A stretch of DNA of 64,000 nt, from positions 300,001 to 364,000 of the forward strand of contig JABMCL010000854.1 of the NCBI GenBank assembly GCA_018857735.1, in the 5' to 3' direction. The notes beneath the pieces were generated by a model. The model was not told where the DNA came from, did no database searches, and saw only the letters and a list, made by a program, of their open reading frames with translations. Positions 13,791 to 24,727 of this stretch are shown piece after piece. Origin of the DNA: Alviniconcha marisindica. Lineage: Eukaryota > Mollusca > Gastropoda > Provannidae. Position numbers and translations under genes: made by a program. Each line of letters starts with the position of its first letter. Position 1 is the stretch's first letter.

Positions 13791-15316
13791 AAATGATGAA
13801 TAAATTAAGAGAGGAGCTGAATGGACCCTCATGGAAGACATCATACACTCACAGAGAAATCCTAGTAACAAGCTGAGCATGAAAGGCTATATACATCAAC
13901 CCTGGACGTGCCCAACTTTGGAGACAACCTCTCATACCTCCGATCATAATTATGAAGACTAGAACTCACACTGATCAAGATACAGAGTGTCACGAAAAAG
14001 GTGATGATACTCATAACAGCATTACCAGCATCAAACAACATCACAATGTCCACAAAGTCCCTGTCAGCATGGAAATCTACATACTATTTTTAAGACTCGC
14101 ATATTTTGCCCTATGAACAATTTGACCAGAGACATGACATGCCATGACATGACATGCCAATGACATGACACTAATAAAAAGGAGCGTAATGCAGCTGCCA
14201 CACACCAGCTACAGAAGAAGCACAGTAGATGTGCAGATCTAGGCATCAATCACAGCAAGGAAAGCAACACACACTGAAGCAGCATCCCAAACACAAAGGC
14301 TACCCAGGAAAAGGATGGTTTTCAGGGACAGTCTTGGACTCAATCAGCTGAGCAAACCCGTGAACATGGAACTCTCAACCGCATGACAGGTGCGCAGCCC
14401 ATGTCCCTGGAGGCCAAGTAACAATATCACTGGGCGCTTCAAGCGCTTTGTCTGTAAATCAGCCCCCCAAGCGCTGGAGGGGCAGGAAGCGTCTTGTCAC
14501 CTGCTATTGATGGGCGCTATATTACGTGTAGTTGCTGCCTTGCTGCACACAGTAACCGACAGAAGTAGGTTTATCATTTTCTAATCATATTAATCAGACT
14601 TTTGATTTTTTTGTTTTTGTTTTTAAAGTAAAGGTGAATGGGCCTTTACCCAAGAGATGCAGAAGCAAACTGGAGTACTGGAGGGGGAGGGGTGGGTGGG
14701 TGGGTGAAACAACTGTGACAGTTAGTCCAAAAAATCACAATCGCATATTACAGGTCAAAACAGACCACACCTTACAAGGATCGAATCCTTACCCTCTAAC
14801 ATTGGTGACATGTCCACTTGCTCAGAACCCACCCACTCTAACAAAAACTGAGCCACCGGATGCAGCCAGCTGTCGAAACTCTGCGTTAAGACAAATCCTA
14901 CAGATGGAGATGGATCAAAAAATTTGGCAGGACGGGCCAACATCCACTCCAAGCGTGGCCATGCGCTGGACTCTAGACAGCAGTACAGCGGAGGGCGACC
15001 AGCAGAGACCTGGTGGAGATGATGGATGCAGAGGGAGAAAAAGGACCTCCTGTGGAGCTGGGGCCTGTTAAGTGACAACCTCTCCAGTAGACAGGCAGCA
15101 CTGGCACTCGGTGGCACCATAGAAACATGAGCAACCACCACCAGCAACAGCAAAAGAAGATTCTGCCACTGAGCAAAGCAGTGTCCCAAGAGCAAGGTAG
15201 CACGAATATTGTGCCGGTGAATGAATTAACTCACAGCGTCAAAACGACCACAAACATCAAGTGTGTGAAATCTGTACAAGATGACGAAGTGCGAGAGTCA
15301 TAAGATTAATCAATAC

Positions 15317-15512
15317 AACTGGACAGACTTTGACTCCAATGATGTGAAACTTGTAGAAAATAAACATGAACTGTGTGCAAAATACCATTAGGACTCACTC
15401 AGCTGGTTAAATCGACACAACTGGACGACTTCGACTCCAATGATGTGAAACTTGTAGAAAATAAATATGAACTATATAAAATACCATTAGGACTCACTTA
15501 GCTGGTTAAACA
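15317..15512. repeat. 98-bp direct duplication
   Basis: caactggacagactttgact through taggactcactcagctggtt is repeated once with few changes, starting near 15317 and 15417. Confidence 0.75.
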
Positions 15513-15887
15513 CTTTACGATTACAAGTTATGAACATTACAAGTTATGAAATCTATACAAGTGTTGTGTATCAAAATGGTCGGACGACGACAGTATGATC
15601 AGCACGCACACAAAAAAAAAACCCCACCAAAACAGCAGCTCACACGTGAAAAGAAGCAAAACCTAAAAACACATACAAAATATGTGCAATGACAGAAAAG
15701 GTAGCAAAAGAAATCGTCTGTTGAATTGTATCTCCATCAACAAGAGCTCAGGGTGATAATCACGATGCGAAAAACACACACAACTTTAAGCAATTTGGAA
15801 AAAATCCCAGTCAGGTAAGTTGGCGCCTAGGTCATCCGTATGAAGCACAAATGAGAGTGGTCATTTACATCACTCAGTGTCACTTTA

Positions 15888-16400
15888 AATCCACAGGGAC
15901 TGTGCAGACTATCAGAGCTGGGGAGCCTGGGATGTCCACCTCTTCTTTCACACAACTCCTGAGCTCTGGATTACTGGAAGTTTACATTAGCAAGACAAGC
16001 TACTGAAGTTCAGAGGGACCCGATCTGCATACATCGATGCAGATCCACCCCTTGTAAAGGTCCATATGCATGCATTCTGATGAGGTTCTGCCTAAGATGA
16101 AGCTGATAAACTACTCACACTATAGGGCAACACAGTCTAATTATGTCTGGAGTTTATTTTTAAACCCCTGTTTGTTTACGTTACAAGGATGTTCACAAAG
16201 CTACTGGGAAACAGTTGATGGATTGTGGAATTTCCAGTAGTCAGAACTCAGGACCCTTGTGAAAGAAGAGGTGGACGTCCACAGAGACTGTATGGACCAC
16301 TGGGGACGGGGAGCCCAGGACGTCCACCTCGTCTTTCACATAGGTCCTGAGTTCTGATTATTTGAAATTTACATTAGCAAGACAAGCTTTTAAAGTTCAG
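15888..16400. repeat. RepA-related direct and inverted repeats
   Basis: 15936-16010 and 16330-16400 are direct copies sharing tttcacac/tag, cctgag and tttacattagcaagacaagc. 16238-16279 is an inverted copy of 16317-16358, so a stem of about 40 bp can form with a ~37-nt loop. Confidence 0.7.
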
Positions 16401-17179
16401 AATTTCCAACAGCAACATCACAGCATACCGGAAAGGAGGGATGGAACAACGTGGTCGCAACTAGACACCATCCATGACTGGACCATGTTACCTTACTCTC
16501 TCTTTTTCTTCTTTTTCTTCTTTCCTCTTCTGTTTGAGAACATTTCTGTAATTTTGTCTCAACAGAATCTGACACTGTTGCTAACACACTATGCCAGAAT
16601 ACACACTGCATGCCAGACTGCTGCTTAGTTAACAGACCCCCCCACCCCACCATCACGCATCTGCATTCTGTCTTCAAAGGTACACATGCATTTACAGCCC
16701 CGTCAAACTCAAAGCAAAGCAACAAAATCTTCAAAAGACTTCCAGGTGGGGAAAAAATAAGGATTTCCTGGGTGAGAAAAAAGGATGTGACCACAGTGAA
16801 GTTTAGTTTATCTAAGGATATGACCGCGGTGAAGTTTAGTTTATCTATGTCATATTTACTAGCATGTCCCGGTGATAGTAACTGTACATGACTCAGGTCT
16901 CTATCACAGAAAAGTGATGCTCACTTCCAAAGCCCTTTACCCACAACAGTGGGTCTCTTTTCAGGGGTCCTGCAGCATCAGGCATGGGAATCATCTCTCA
17001 AATGAACAAATCAAAACACACAAAAGGTTCTTAAAAAGAACGTTCTTTTTTCACAGGATAGTACAAAAGAACATACAAATTTCAGGGGGAGCAGATCTCT
17101 TTTTCAAGCAACAGACGATTCGTCAACAAACAAACAATAAAAAATCATGTCACTTTTGGTTGGTTTAGGTCGCAACAAG

Positions 17180-17320
17180 ATGTTTTGATCTCAATTCCCC
17201 CCCCCTCCAAAAGTGCCAGCAGTCACATTTTAGCCAACAACCAAAAATTAGCTGAAACAATGGAAAAGGAGTGGGTGAGGGTGGGGGGGTGGGGGGGGCG
17301 CTGGTGGGGGGGGGGGTGCA
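17180..17320. repeat. poly-C and G-rich tracts
   Basis: A C-run at 17197-17206 and G-runs at 17280-17318, in otherwise ordinary sequence. No coding region is supported in 16400-18832. Confidence 0.8.
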
Positions 17321-18428
17321 AACAATTATCAAAAAGCTCAAGGGAGATGAGGGGGCAGCAATTTCTCATTTATAATCAAAAACAAGTAAGGGTAAGGGTG
17401 GGGGATGGCTTGCACATTCTCTCTTGTAATCTGAAAGCAGCGAGTGGAAAACTGTCACTCCAAACACAATGAAAACTGGGCAAACAGGGCCCGAGGTGAG
17501 AAAATGGTGATGGCATTAATGCCAAACTCATCTCCTGCTACAAGTGAAGAATAGGTATTGGAAGACTTTACCACGCCAGCACGTTTTTAGTAATGTGCGC
17601 ACCGATGCATTTTCATTGCAATACATTTTTTTATATAAAAATTGTGTTTTCAGCTGAAGCAAGTGCATTTGTTTCCCTTCTTTTTATTTTTTATTTTTAG
17701 CTGAACATATGCAGCTTTCTGGCTGAAATCAGCTGACGATTCCCAGGCTGAGGCTTGATAAATTGAAGGTGCAAAATCACTCTTTGGTAAAGTATGCTGA
17801 ACTGAACGACGTAAACTGTATGAAAATATTTCATTCATATCCAGCTGCATTAGGCTTGAAATTCACAAACATGCCCTTCAGTGCCATTTAAAACCAAAAA
17901 ATGGCTACAGTGTTATGTTCGCTGCCAGAGAATCGTCAAGGGACACACCGACACTGTTCATTAAAAAAAAAAAAAGCAATGACAACAAAACTGGACAAAG
18001 CTGATCCTTCGCACGAGGGGACCAAGTTCCACACTTCATTACTACTTCAACATACAGAGCAAAAATGTGGACATTCTGCAGGCAATGCCAACAATCTTCA
18101 TAAAAAAAAGTCAATCAGGCCCAAGTAAACATTTCATTCCAATCTGTCAATGAAGTCAGTTTTTTTCGATAATGACCACAAATAAGACAAGAGCTACAGA
18201 AACATCCAGCATTCGTTGTGCTACAAATGGTGAATGACAAACACGAGAATATGTTCTGAGCCAAATGTACCACATGAAATAATGCAAATACAAAGAAGAA
18301 GAAACTGGTGGACGAGATAAATGCATGGATGCAGTTAGTTACTGTAATGCCAAGTAACAGCGAGAGAATGGATGGGATGTTGTGATTTCCACGCACTGTG
18401 ATTGGAAGGCAGCCCTCCTGCAACTAAG

Positions 18429-18434
18429 TTTATT
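18429..18434 (-). promoter_or_regulatory. candidate poly(A) signal AATAAA
   Basis: Canonical hexamer on the minus strand about 400 nt downstream of the fry stop codon, with GT-rich sequence 25-35 nt beyond it. It is one of several hexamers in the region, so its use is unproven. Confidence 0.35.
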
Positions 18435-18832
18435 TGTTTCCTCATTCATTCCATTACTGCCACTTTTCTGTCCTTTTCGTTTTGGGTGTGTTTTTGCGTG
18501 CGTTGCTTTTGCTTTTTGTACAGTCAAATTCCACACACCTACTCCACACTCCGCTGGACACCTGTGCCCTCATGCAAAAGGCCTTGTTTTGCCCTGTGGT
18601 GGCAGAACACATTCTATGACACTGTGTGACCTACAGAGACCACTGCCCAGCTTATAAATAAATGCCTTGCTGAAGGAAATGAGCATTGTGCCCCAATGGG
18701 AAACCTGCCGCTTCCAAACACACATGAAAAACACACAGTCAAGCATTCCAGCTGCCGACGTCGCCGTGGGAATGCCCCGTTTTACCCACAAACTATCTAT
18801 CACCCTCTCTGCAGGAAAGCTGCCGTTCACAA

Positions 18833-19092
18833 CTACAGCACGCTGGAGTCGGACGTCTTGATGACCAGCTGCCCACTGCGAGCGGGTCTCGGGCTGCCGC
18901 CACCCCCACCCCCTCCCTTGCCGCCACCCCCTTCTGAGCCCCCGCCGTCCCTGTCACCGCCATCCTTGGAGGCGCTGGCTGCGGCGGCGGCGGAGGCGGT
19001 GGTGCCTGTGTGGTTGATCTGGTTATTGATGTCCATCATCTTGGCGTAGAGGTGGCCAAGGTCCACATCCACCCGAGTCAGAGCAAACACAC
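18833..19092 (-). CDS. fry: furry exon w29, terminal coding exon with stop
   Basis: It opens GVFALTRVDVDLGHLYAKMM and DINNQINHTG, in the position of the last FRY helix. It then has a low-complexity tail: an Ala run, an Asp/Gly-rich stretch and a long Gly run. It ends SGQLVIKTSDSSVL before TAG (18833-18835). The tail is lineage-specific. The terminal Ser-Val-Leu fits a class I PDZ-ligand pattern (S/T-x-hydrophobic), which is inference only. The acceptor is cctgttttcag. Confidence 0.93.
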
Positions 19093-19139
19093 CTGAAAAC
19101 AGGCAGTGGGAGAATGGGTTGAGGAGCAGCGTCGCAAGT

Positions 19140-19615
19140 GTTTTGTTGAGAAGCTAAAGGGAACCAAAAATCAACAAAATAACTGTTCTGCTGGTAATGG
19201 CCACAAGCAGTTTGTCAAGGAGCAGATGGAAAACCATCAACAAAAATTACTGTTATCAGATGGCGCCCAAAAGCATTTCGTCAAGTTGCAAAAGGACAAA
19301 AATAATAAACAAAATAACTGATCTGGTGGCAACCACAAGCAGTTTGTCAAGTAGCTGATGGCAAACCAATCAACAAAAAATAACTGTTATCTGATAGCAC
19401 CCACAAGCATTACATTTCTTTCTCAAGTTGCAGAAAGAAAAAATAATCAACAAAATAACTGGGATCTGGTGGTGACCACAAGCAGTTTGTCAAGTAGCAG
19501 AAGGAAATCCAATCAACAATATTACTGTTATCTGATGGCGCTCACAAGCATTTTGTCAAATTGTGGAAGAAAAATAATCAACGAAAAATGTAATCAGATG
19601 GCTTGGAGGCAGCAG
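19140..19615. repeat. degenerate ~80-bp tandem repeat in intron w28-w29
   Basis: Five diverged copies of aacaaaataactg, tggtggcaaccacaagcagt and ttgtcaagt...cag. It occupies the w29-proximal part of the intron. The remainder, 19616-20073, has a T-rich tract near 19940-19965 and nothing else recognisable. Confidence 0.65.
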
Positions 19616-20073
19616 TGCTTCCTTGACAACTAATGCCCAATCAACTGTGGAGATAATTTATCAGAGCAAAAACCAAATTCATCCCATCGCAAAGGAAATG
19701 CTGATTCCCTGTTTGTGATGTGTGTCACTTCAGGTTTGAAGAGGGCTAAAAAAAAAAATGAAGATGAATAAACCAAGAAGGCTGAGAAGGGAAAGGGACA
19801 ATTCCTATCAGCAGGCAGAGCATGCAAAGCTATGCTTTGACCTACTCCAGCCTCAGAAGCGGAAGCCATTGGAAGTTCTGGATTTTCAGCACAGAGGACA
19901 TTTTTCATTTATTTGTTTGTGGGTTTTTGTCTTTTGTTTAGTTTTTTAGTGTTTTTTTTTATTATGGACTGTCACTCCCAGCATCAGAGAGGACTTAGCA
20001 CTTCTGCACTCGTGGGCCTTCACTGTGAGATGGTGTGAAAAGAAAGGCAGTTGGGGGCGGGGGGCGACCTCAC

Positions 20074-20171
20074 CTTGTTTCTTCTCTGCCATGCTGCAGC
20101 TGTAGATGTTGAGCAGTGTGATCACGTCATCCTCTGCCGTCATGCCAAAGATGTCATGTGGCCACATTGAC
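20074..20171 (-). CDS. fry: furry exon w28
   Basis: It encodes SMWPHDIFGMTAEDDVITLL and NIYSCSMAEKKQ, aligning with FRY [23 protein letters not shown], a C-terminal landmark. Phase 2 in (AG|G gives Arg), phase 1 out. The acceptor is gcatgttggcag and the donor is G|gtgagg. Confidence 0.95.
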
Positions 20172-20224
20172 CTGCCAACATGCATGTCACCAGGTTTTTC
20201 ACTTAAGTCAGACTAAAGGGGTTC

Positions 20225-21039
20225 AGAGACAAAGGCTGACACACAGTTACTGAGATAGACACAGTTACTGAGACAGACAGACAGTTATTGAGACAGACAG
20301 ATAGGCACTGACTTAAAAGGTCTCAGGATCTGTATGACCTTGAGCTGTAGGTAAGAGTTCACGTACTCACTTAGACAGACTACTGAGACAGACAGATAGG
20401 CTGTGACCAGAAAGACCTCAGGCTTTGTATCATGGTCTTCAGCTCCTGGTGAGAGTTCAATCAGTCAGATGGACAGACAGACATTGAGACAGATGGACAG
20501 AGAGACAGGTAATGACCAGAAAGACCTCAGGATCCGTATGATCTTCAGCTCTTGGTGAGAGTTCAGGTACCCACTGAGACAGACTGACAGACAGACTGGT
20601 ACTGACTAGAAAGACTTCTGGATCTGTATGATGTTCAGCTCTTGTGAGAGTTCAGGACCCACCGAGACAGACTGACAGACAGACTGGTACTGACTAGAAG
20701 ACTCAGGATCTGTATGATTTCAGCTCTTGGTGAGAGTTCAGGTACCCACCGAGACAGACTGACAGACAGACTGGTACTGACTAGAGAGACCTCAGGATCT
20801 GTATGATCTTCAGCTCTTGGTCAGAGTTCAGGTACCCACCAAGACAGACAGACAGATAGACTGGTACCGACTGGAAAGACCTCAGGATCCGTATGATCTT
20901 CAGCTCTTGGTGAGAATTCAGGTACTCAGTGAGACAGACTGACTAGGCACAGAGACAGCTGGACAGACAGGCACAGAGACAGATGGACAGACAGGCACTG
21001 AGACAGATGGACAGAAAGACATGCACTGACCGGAAAGAC
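20225..21039. repeat. tandem array seeded by the 3' end of exon w27 and its donor
   Basis: About seven copies, 85-107 bp apart, of agacctcaggatctgtatga plus tcttcagctcttggtgagag and ttcaggta. They match exon w27 from its donor inward (21040-21090 on the plus strand). The exon-derived parts are separated by (acag)n-rich intron sequence. Most copies keep the donor bases GAG|gtctt. Confidence 0.85.
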
Positions 21040-21209
21040 CTCAGAATCTGTATGGCCTTCAGCTCTTGGTGAGAGTTCAGGTACTCAGTGAGACTGGCCA
21101 CAGCCTCGTCCTTGCTGACCGCTTTGCTGCTGTCCACGTTGAACGGGGACGCCTGGCCTGACTCCAGCTCTGTCAGAGCATGACACAGTTCTTGACGCGT
21201 CGTGGTCAC
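21040..21209 (-). CDS. fry: furry exon w27
   Basis: It starts VTTTRQELCHALTELESGQA and ends ASLTEYLNSHQELKAIQILR, aligning with the acidic coiled region of FRY (EELAQLE...LIETLKNKEFISAVAQVKAFR). A more conspicuous acceptor at 21229/21230 (tgtgtcacag) gives an incompatible phase; tccagccag|GTGACC at 21209/21210 keeps phase 0. It ends in phase 2 at a weak donor, GAG|gtcttt. The 3' end of the exon and this donor are the seed of a downstream tandem array. Confidence 0.85.
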
Positions 21210-21289
21210 CTGGCTGGAGATGTCCGTACCTGTGACACAGAATTGGCGGAGAATGTAATATGGGACTGGGGGTACTACACTGAAGACAC

Positions 21290-22080
21290 GCAAAGCTAGA
21301 GAAAGTCAACACAGAGCAGCAAGCTACAGAGCTCAGAGCAACAAACAGTGACAAATGACAGTGTTCAACACAGAGCAGCAAGCTACAGAGCTAGCCAACA
21401 AACAGTGACAAATGACAGTGTTCAACACAGAGCAGCAAGCTACAGAGCTAGCCAACAAACAGCGACAAATGACAGTGTTCAACACAGAGCAGCAAGCTAC
21501 AGAGTTCAGAGCAACAAACAGCGACAAATGACAGTGTTCAACACAGAGCAGCAAGCCACAGAGCTAGCCAACAAACAGCGACAAATGACAGTGTTCAACA
21601 CAGAACAGCAAGCTACAGAGCTAGCCAACAAACAGCGACAAATGACAGTGTTCAACACAGAGCAGCAAGCTACAGAGCTAGCCAACAAACTGACAAATGT
21701 CAGTGTTCAACACAGAACAGCAAGCTACAGAGCAGCAACAAACAGCACAAATGACAGTGTTAACACGGACTACAGGTACCAACAAACAGCGACAAATGAC
21801 AGTGTTCAACACAGAGCAGCAAGCTACAGAGCTAGCCAACAAACTGACAAATGCAGTGTTCAACACAGAGCAGCAAGCTACAGAGCTAGCCAACAAACAG
21901 CGACAAATGACAGTGTTCAACACAGAACAGCAAGCTACAGAGCTAGCCAACAAACAGCGACAAATGACAGTGTTCAACACAGAACAGCAAGCTACAGAGC
22001 TAGCCAACAAACAGCGACAAATGACAGTGTTCAACACAGAGCAGCAAGCCAGCACATTTCAACAAAGGGCGACAAACTAC
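21290..22080. repeat. minisatellite, ~60-bp unit, ~13 copies, intron w26-w27
   Basis: The unit is gcgacaaatgacagtgttca plus acacagagcagcaagctaca and gagctagccaacaaaca. Because the period is a multiple of three, long open frames exist on both strands (for example plus 21348-22127). The peptide repeat is explained entirely by the DNA repeat. Confidence 0.9.
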
Positions 22081-22107
22081 AGATTTCCTCAAAGAATCAC
22101 TCATTCA

Positions 22108-22275
22108 AAATGATGGGGAGCCCATGATGGCCACCTCAACTTTCACACAGCTCCCGAGCTCTGAGGGCAACACTGCACTATGTACAGGTGTGGGGAAACA
22201 GTTGCACACACTACCTCCTCACCCAACACTGGATGAACCTCAAGATTTTAACTGAGGAACGTGAACAAACAAACT
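22108..22275. repeat. RepA fragment followed by RepB fragment
   Basis: 22108-22162 (gatggggagcccatgatgg to cagctcccgagctctga) is RepA. 22163-22275 (gcaacactgcactatgtaca, ggtgtggggaaacag, ctcacccaacactgg) is RepB, also found at 23110-23325 and 28905-29125. Confidence 0.65.
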
Positions 22276-22443
22276 GCAATAACAGCACTCAGAAGATATC
22301 ACACATACGACAAGGGACACAACAACAGAGATCTGAACTGCACTACGTGAACCAGCACCTGGCATGTGAGTGAACACAAGGTACATAAACTCCACACAGC
22401 CTTACACTTGTCGACGGTCAAAGGAAGAAGACTTCAGCCTCAC

Positions 22444-22557
22444 CTGGGGGAACGTGGTGACAGAGTGGAACACTTCCAGCAGCTTCAGGTAAGAGTCGAA
22501 GAGCAGCACCAGCTGGAAGATGAGCTTGTACAACCTCCGACACACCTCCACCTTTTG
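22444..22557 (-). CDS. fry: furry exon w26
   Basis: 38 codons, phase 0 on both sides: QKVEVCRRLYKLIFQLVLLF, DSYLKLLEVFHSV and TTFPQ. It aligns with the FRY segment [24 protein letters not shown], an amphipathic helix. The acceptor is gaatgttgttgcag and the donor is CAG|gtgagg. A SINE in antisense orientation begins about 41 nt upstream of the acceptor. Confidence 0.95.
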
Positions 22558-22597
22558 CTGCAACAACATTCAGCAACAACATTCAGCTACACTCGTG

Positions 22598-22760
22598 AGC
22601 TGGTTTGGCCTAGCAGTAGCGGTGAGATGTTAAGTTAGGCTGGTAGGCAGATGACATCAGTGTGACTCCCTGCGTTATCTCTCCTTTCTCTTCAAAAGTT
22701 TGCAATTTGTGAACATTGTCTTACGACTTTAATAATAATAATGGACACTTAAAGCGCCTT
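22598..22760 (+). mobile_element. SINE copy, antisense to fry, in intron w25-w26
   Basis: The head gtgagctggtttggcctagc and the body ctcctttctcttcaaaag, gtgaacattgtcttacgac match the SINE at 3964. The head has internal insertions, and the 3' tail is replaced by taataataatgg. It starts 41 nt upstream of the w26 acceptor. Confidence 0.7.
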
Positions 22761-22894
22761 ACCCACACAGGCCCTACGTGCTTACATGTTCTTTAAATGT
22801 ACATAATATCAAAATACAATGCACACAACATTAACACATGCACACACACCCACATGCATGCACACACATACCACACAGAGACTATTGCACACAC

Positions 22895-22975
22895 CTGATC
22901 ATCGGCCAGCAGTGCCATGGTGCCACAGTCCCCAAGAGACTGTTGTTTGATGGTGGACTTGAGACTCTCCAAACT
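22895..22975 (-). CDS. fry: furry exon w25
   Basis: 27 codons, phase 0 on both sides: SLESLKSTIKQQSLGDCGTM and ALLADDQ. It sits between the VLELQE and CRRLYKL blocks of the C-terminal helical region. The acceptor is gggtgttgcag and the donor is CAG|gtgtgt. It is less conserved than its neighbours; the call rests on phase, splice sites and position. Confidence 0.88.
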
Positions 22976-23109
22976 CTGCAACACACCCATTTCAAAATCA
23001 CCTGACATGTATGGACATCTCACTGAACAATTTAAAAAAAAAAAGTCTGTTTACAAAAGATCTCTTCTGGACAAAGCCCAGACAGATGAACAGAAGGGCA
23101 GACAGACAT

Positions 23110-23325
23110 GGTGATTCCAGTCCTGGATTACTGCCAGCTACAGCAATCTTCATAACACCACAAACTCCATTGCTGAAATCCCTGAAGTTACAATGCAACT
23201 GCCAGAGTGGCAGGTAACACTGCACCTGTACGTACAGGTGTGGGGAAACAGCTGCACACACTACTTTCTCACCCAGCACTGGGTGAACCTCAGGGCTTTA
23301 GCTGAGGAATGCCAACACGAACAAC
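23110..23325. repeat. RepB dispersed repeat, abutting the w24 donor
   Basis: It contains cctgaagttacaatgcaact, gccagagtggcaggtaacac, tgcacctgtacgtacaggtg and cacccagcactgggtgaacc. Copies at 22163-22275 and 28905-29125 show that it is a mobile or dispersed family. It ends about 15 nt downstream of exon w24. Confidence 0.65.
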
Positions 23326-23340
23326 TGCTGTGACACCAAC

Positions 23341-23439
23341 CTGCTCAGCCTGGTCCTTGCGCATGCTGTACGTCTCCACACACTCCTGCAGCTCCAGGAC
23401 GCAGAACCTGTGTCGCTCCAGCACCTTGCCGCCTGTCAG
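23341..23439 (-). CDS. fry: furry exon w24
   Basis: 33 codons, phase 0 on both sides: LTGGKVLERHRFCVLELQEC and VETYSMRKDQAEQ. It matches the FRY segment LLETLKFGVLELQEHLDTYN...AEQ. Of two nearby AGs, only the upstream one (tgtgacag|CTGACAG) keeps the frame and the alignment. The donor is CAG|gttggt. Degenerate copies of the acceptor plus the first exon bases recur through the upstream intron. Confidence 0.94.
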
Positions 23440-24660
23440 CTGTCACACACACACAACACAGTTTGACATCAGTGTCAAGATATTATCATCGCTCTTAGGC
23501 CTCTAGAACAAAGAACTGTCTGCTGTCACATACATCAGTTTCACATCAACGTCAAGGTGTCATCATCACTCTTAGGCCTCTAGAACAAAGAACTGTCAGC
23601 TGTCACATACAACATCAGTTTCACATCAACATCAAGGTGTCAAAATCACTCTCAGGCCTCTAGAACAAAGAACTGTCAGCCGTCACACACAACATCAGTT
23701 TGACAGCAGTGTCAAGGTGTCAGCTGTCACACACACATATCAGTTTGACATCAGTGTCAAGGTGTCATGATCACTCTCAGGTCTCCAGAACAAAGAACTG
23801 TCAGCTGTCACACACACAACATCCGTTTGACATCAGTGTCAATGTGTCATAATCACCCTCTGGTCTCCAGAACACAGAACTGTCAGCTGTCACACACACA
23901 ACATCCATTTGACATCAGTGTCAAGATGTGATGTGATACTCTCAGGTCTCCAAAACAAAGAACTTCTGGCACTCTCTACTGTGAGCCATCACACATAAAA
24001 CAGTTTGACATTAGTGTCAATGTGTCATAATCACTCTCAGGTCTCCAGAACAAAGAATTTACAATTACCAAAAACTGTCAACATACAGAACATCAACTTG
24101 ACATCAGTGACACCTGTCATTCTAACTCTCGTGTCTCCAGAAAAAAGAACCTAGGACTACTGTAAGCCGTCACACACAGAACATCAACTTGACATCACTG
24201 TCAACTGTCATTATCGGTAATACCACTCATGGGTCTCCAGAACCCAGAACCCAGGGCAGTGTCTTCTCCAAAACATCAGTGTCTGTCATTATCACTCTCA
24301 CATCTCCGGAACACAGAACTTAGGGAACTGCCTGCTGTAAGCTGTTGCACACAGAAAGAACATCAGCTTGACATCAGTGACACCAGTCATTCTCACTCTC
24401 AGTCTCCAGAACACAGGACCTATGGTCTGTGTGCTGCAAGCTGCCACACTAACAGCATAAGCATGACATTAGCAGCATCCGTCAGTATGACCCAGAACGC
24501 AGCCCACATCACTGCCATCTGCCTGCTGTCATGTATAGAACATTTACACAGCGTCATAGTAACATGTCACTGTTGCCACTCCAGGATATCCTATAGACAG
24601 AAGCAGTGTTGCAGTGTTGCAGTGTTGCACCAGCACCTTGCCCACTCATCAGCTGTCACA
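23440..24660. repeat. tandem array carrying copies of the w24 3' splice site
   Basis: About ten units of 80-95 bp: gaactgtcagctgtcacaca, caacatcagtttgacatcag, tgtcaaggtgtcat and ctctcaggtctccagaacaa. On the minus strand most units contain tgtgacag|CTGACAG or a decayed form, identical to the w24 acceptor and its first seven exon bases. A degenerate larger copy (ccagcaccttgcc, atcagctgtcaca) lies at 24628-24660. Confidence 0.75.
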
Positions 24661-24727
24661 AACGGAACCACCACCCAACACACAGCAGATGAAAGGAAAA
24701 ACAGACAGCAGCAGTGCCTGAACTCAC

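Larger units (their letters stand above)
10790..18832 (-). other. possible fry 3' UTR and downstream flank (extent uncertain)
   Basis: This stretch holds no supportable coding region and, unlike both flanks, few long microsatellites. On the minus strand AATAAA occurs 400 nt past the stop (18429-18434), followed by a GT-rich segment; this is the simplest poly(A) candidate. A second AATAAA near 10797-10802 lies just before the microsatellite-rich zone resumes and would give an ~8-kb UTR. Long 3' UTRs are known for neuronal genes, but nothing in the sequence decides between them. Embedded repeats are listed separately. Confidence 0.3.

Noticed and set aside
14634..15071. 145-codon open frame downstream of fry
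   Set aside because: No recognisable domain, no splice context and no codon-use signal; overlapping open frames on the other strand are equally long.
21210..21229. w27 starting at the stronger-looking acceptor at 21229
   Set aside because: It gives a phase that clashes with w26 and an early stop. The AG 20 nt further in keeps the frame.
21348..22127. 259-codon plus-strand open frame
   Set aside because: It lies wholly in a ~60-bp tandem array whose period is a multiple of three. Open frames appear on both strands, and there is no other sign of coding.
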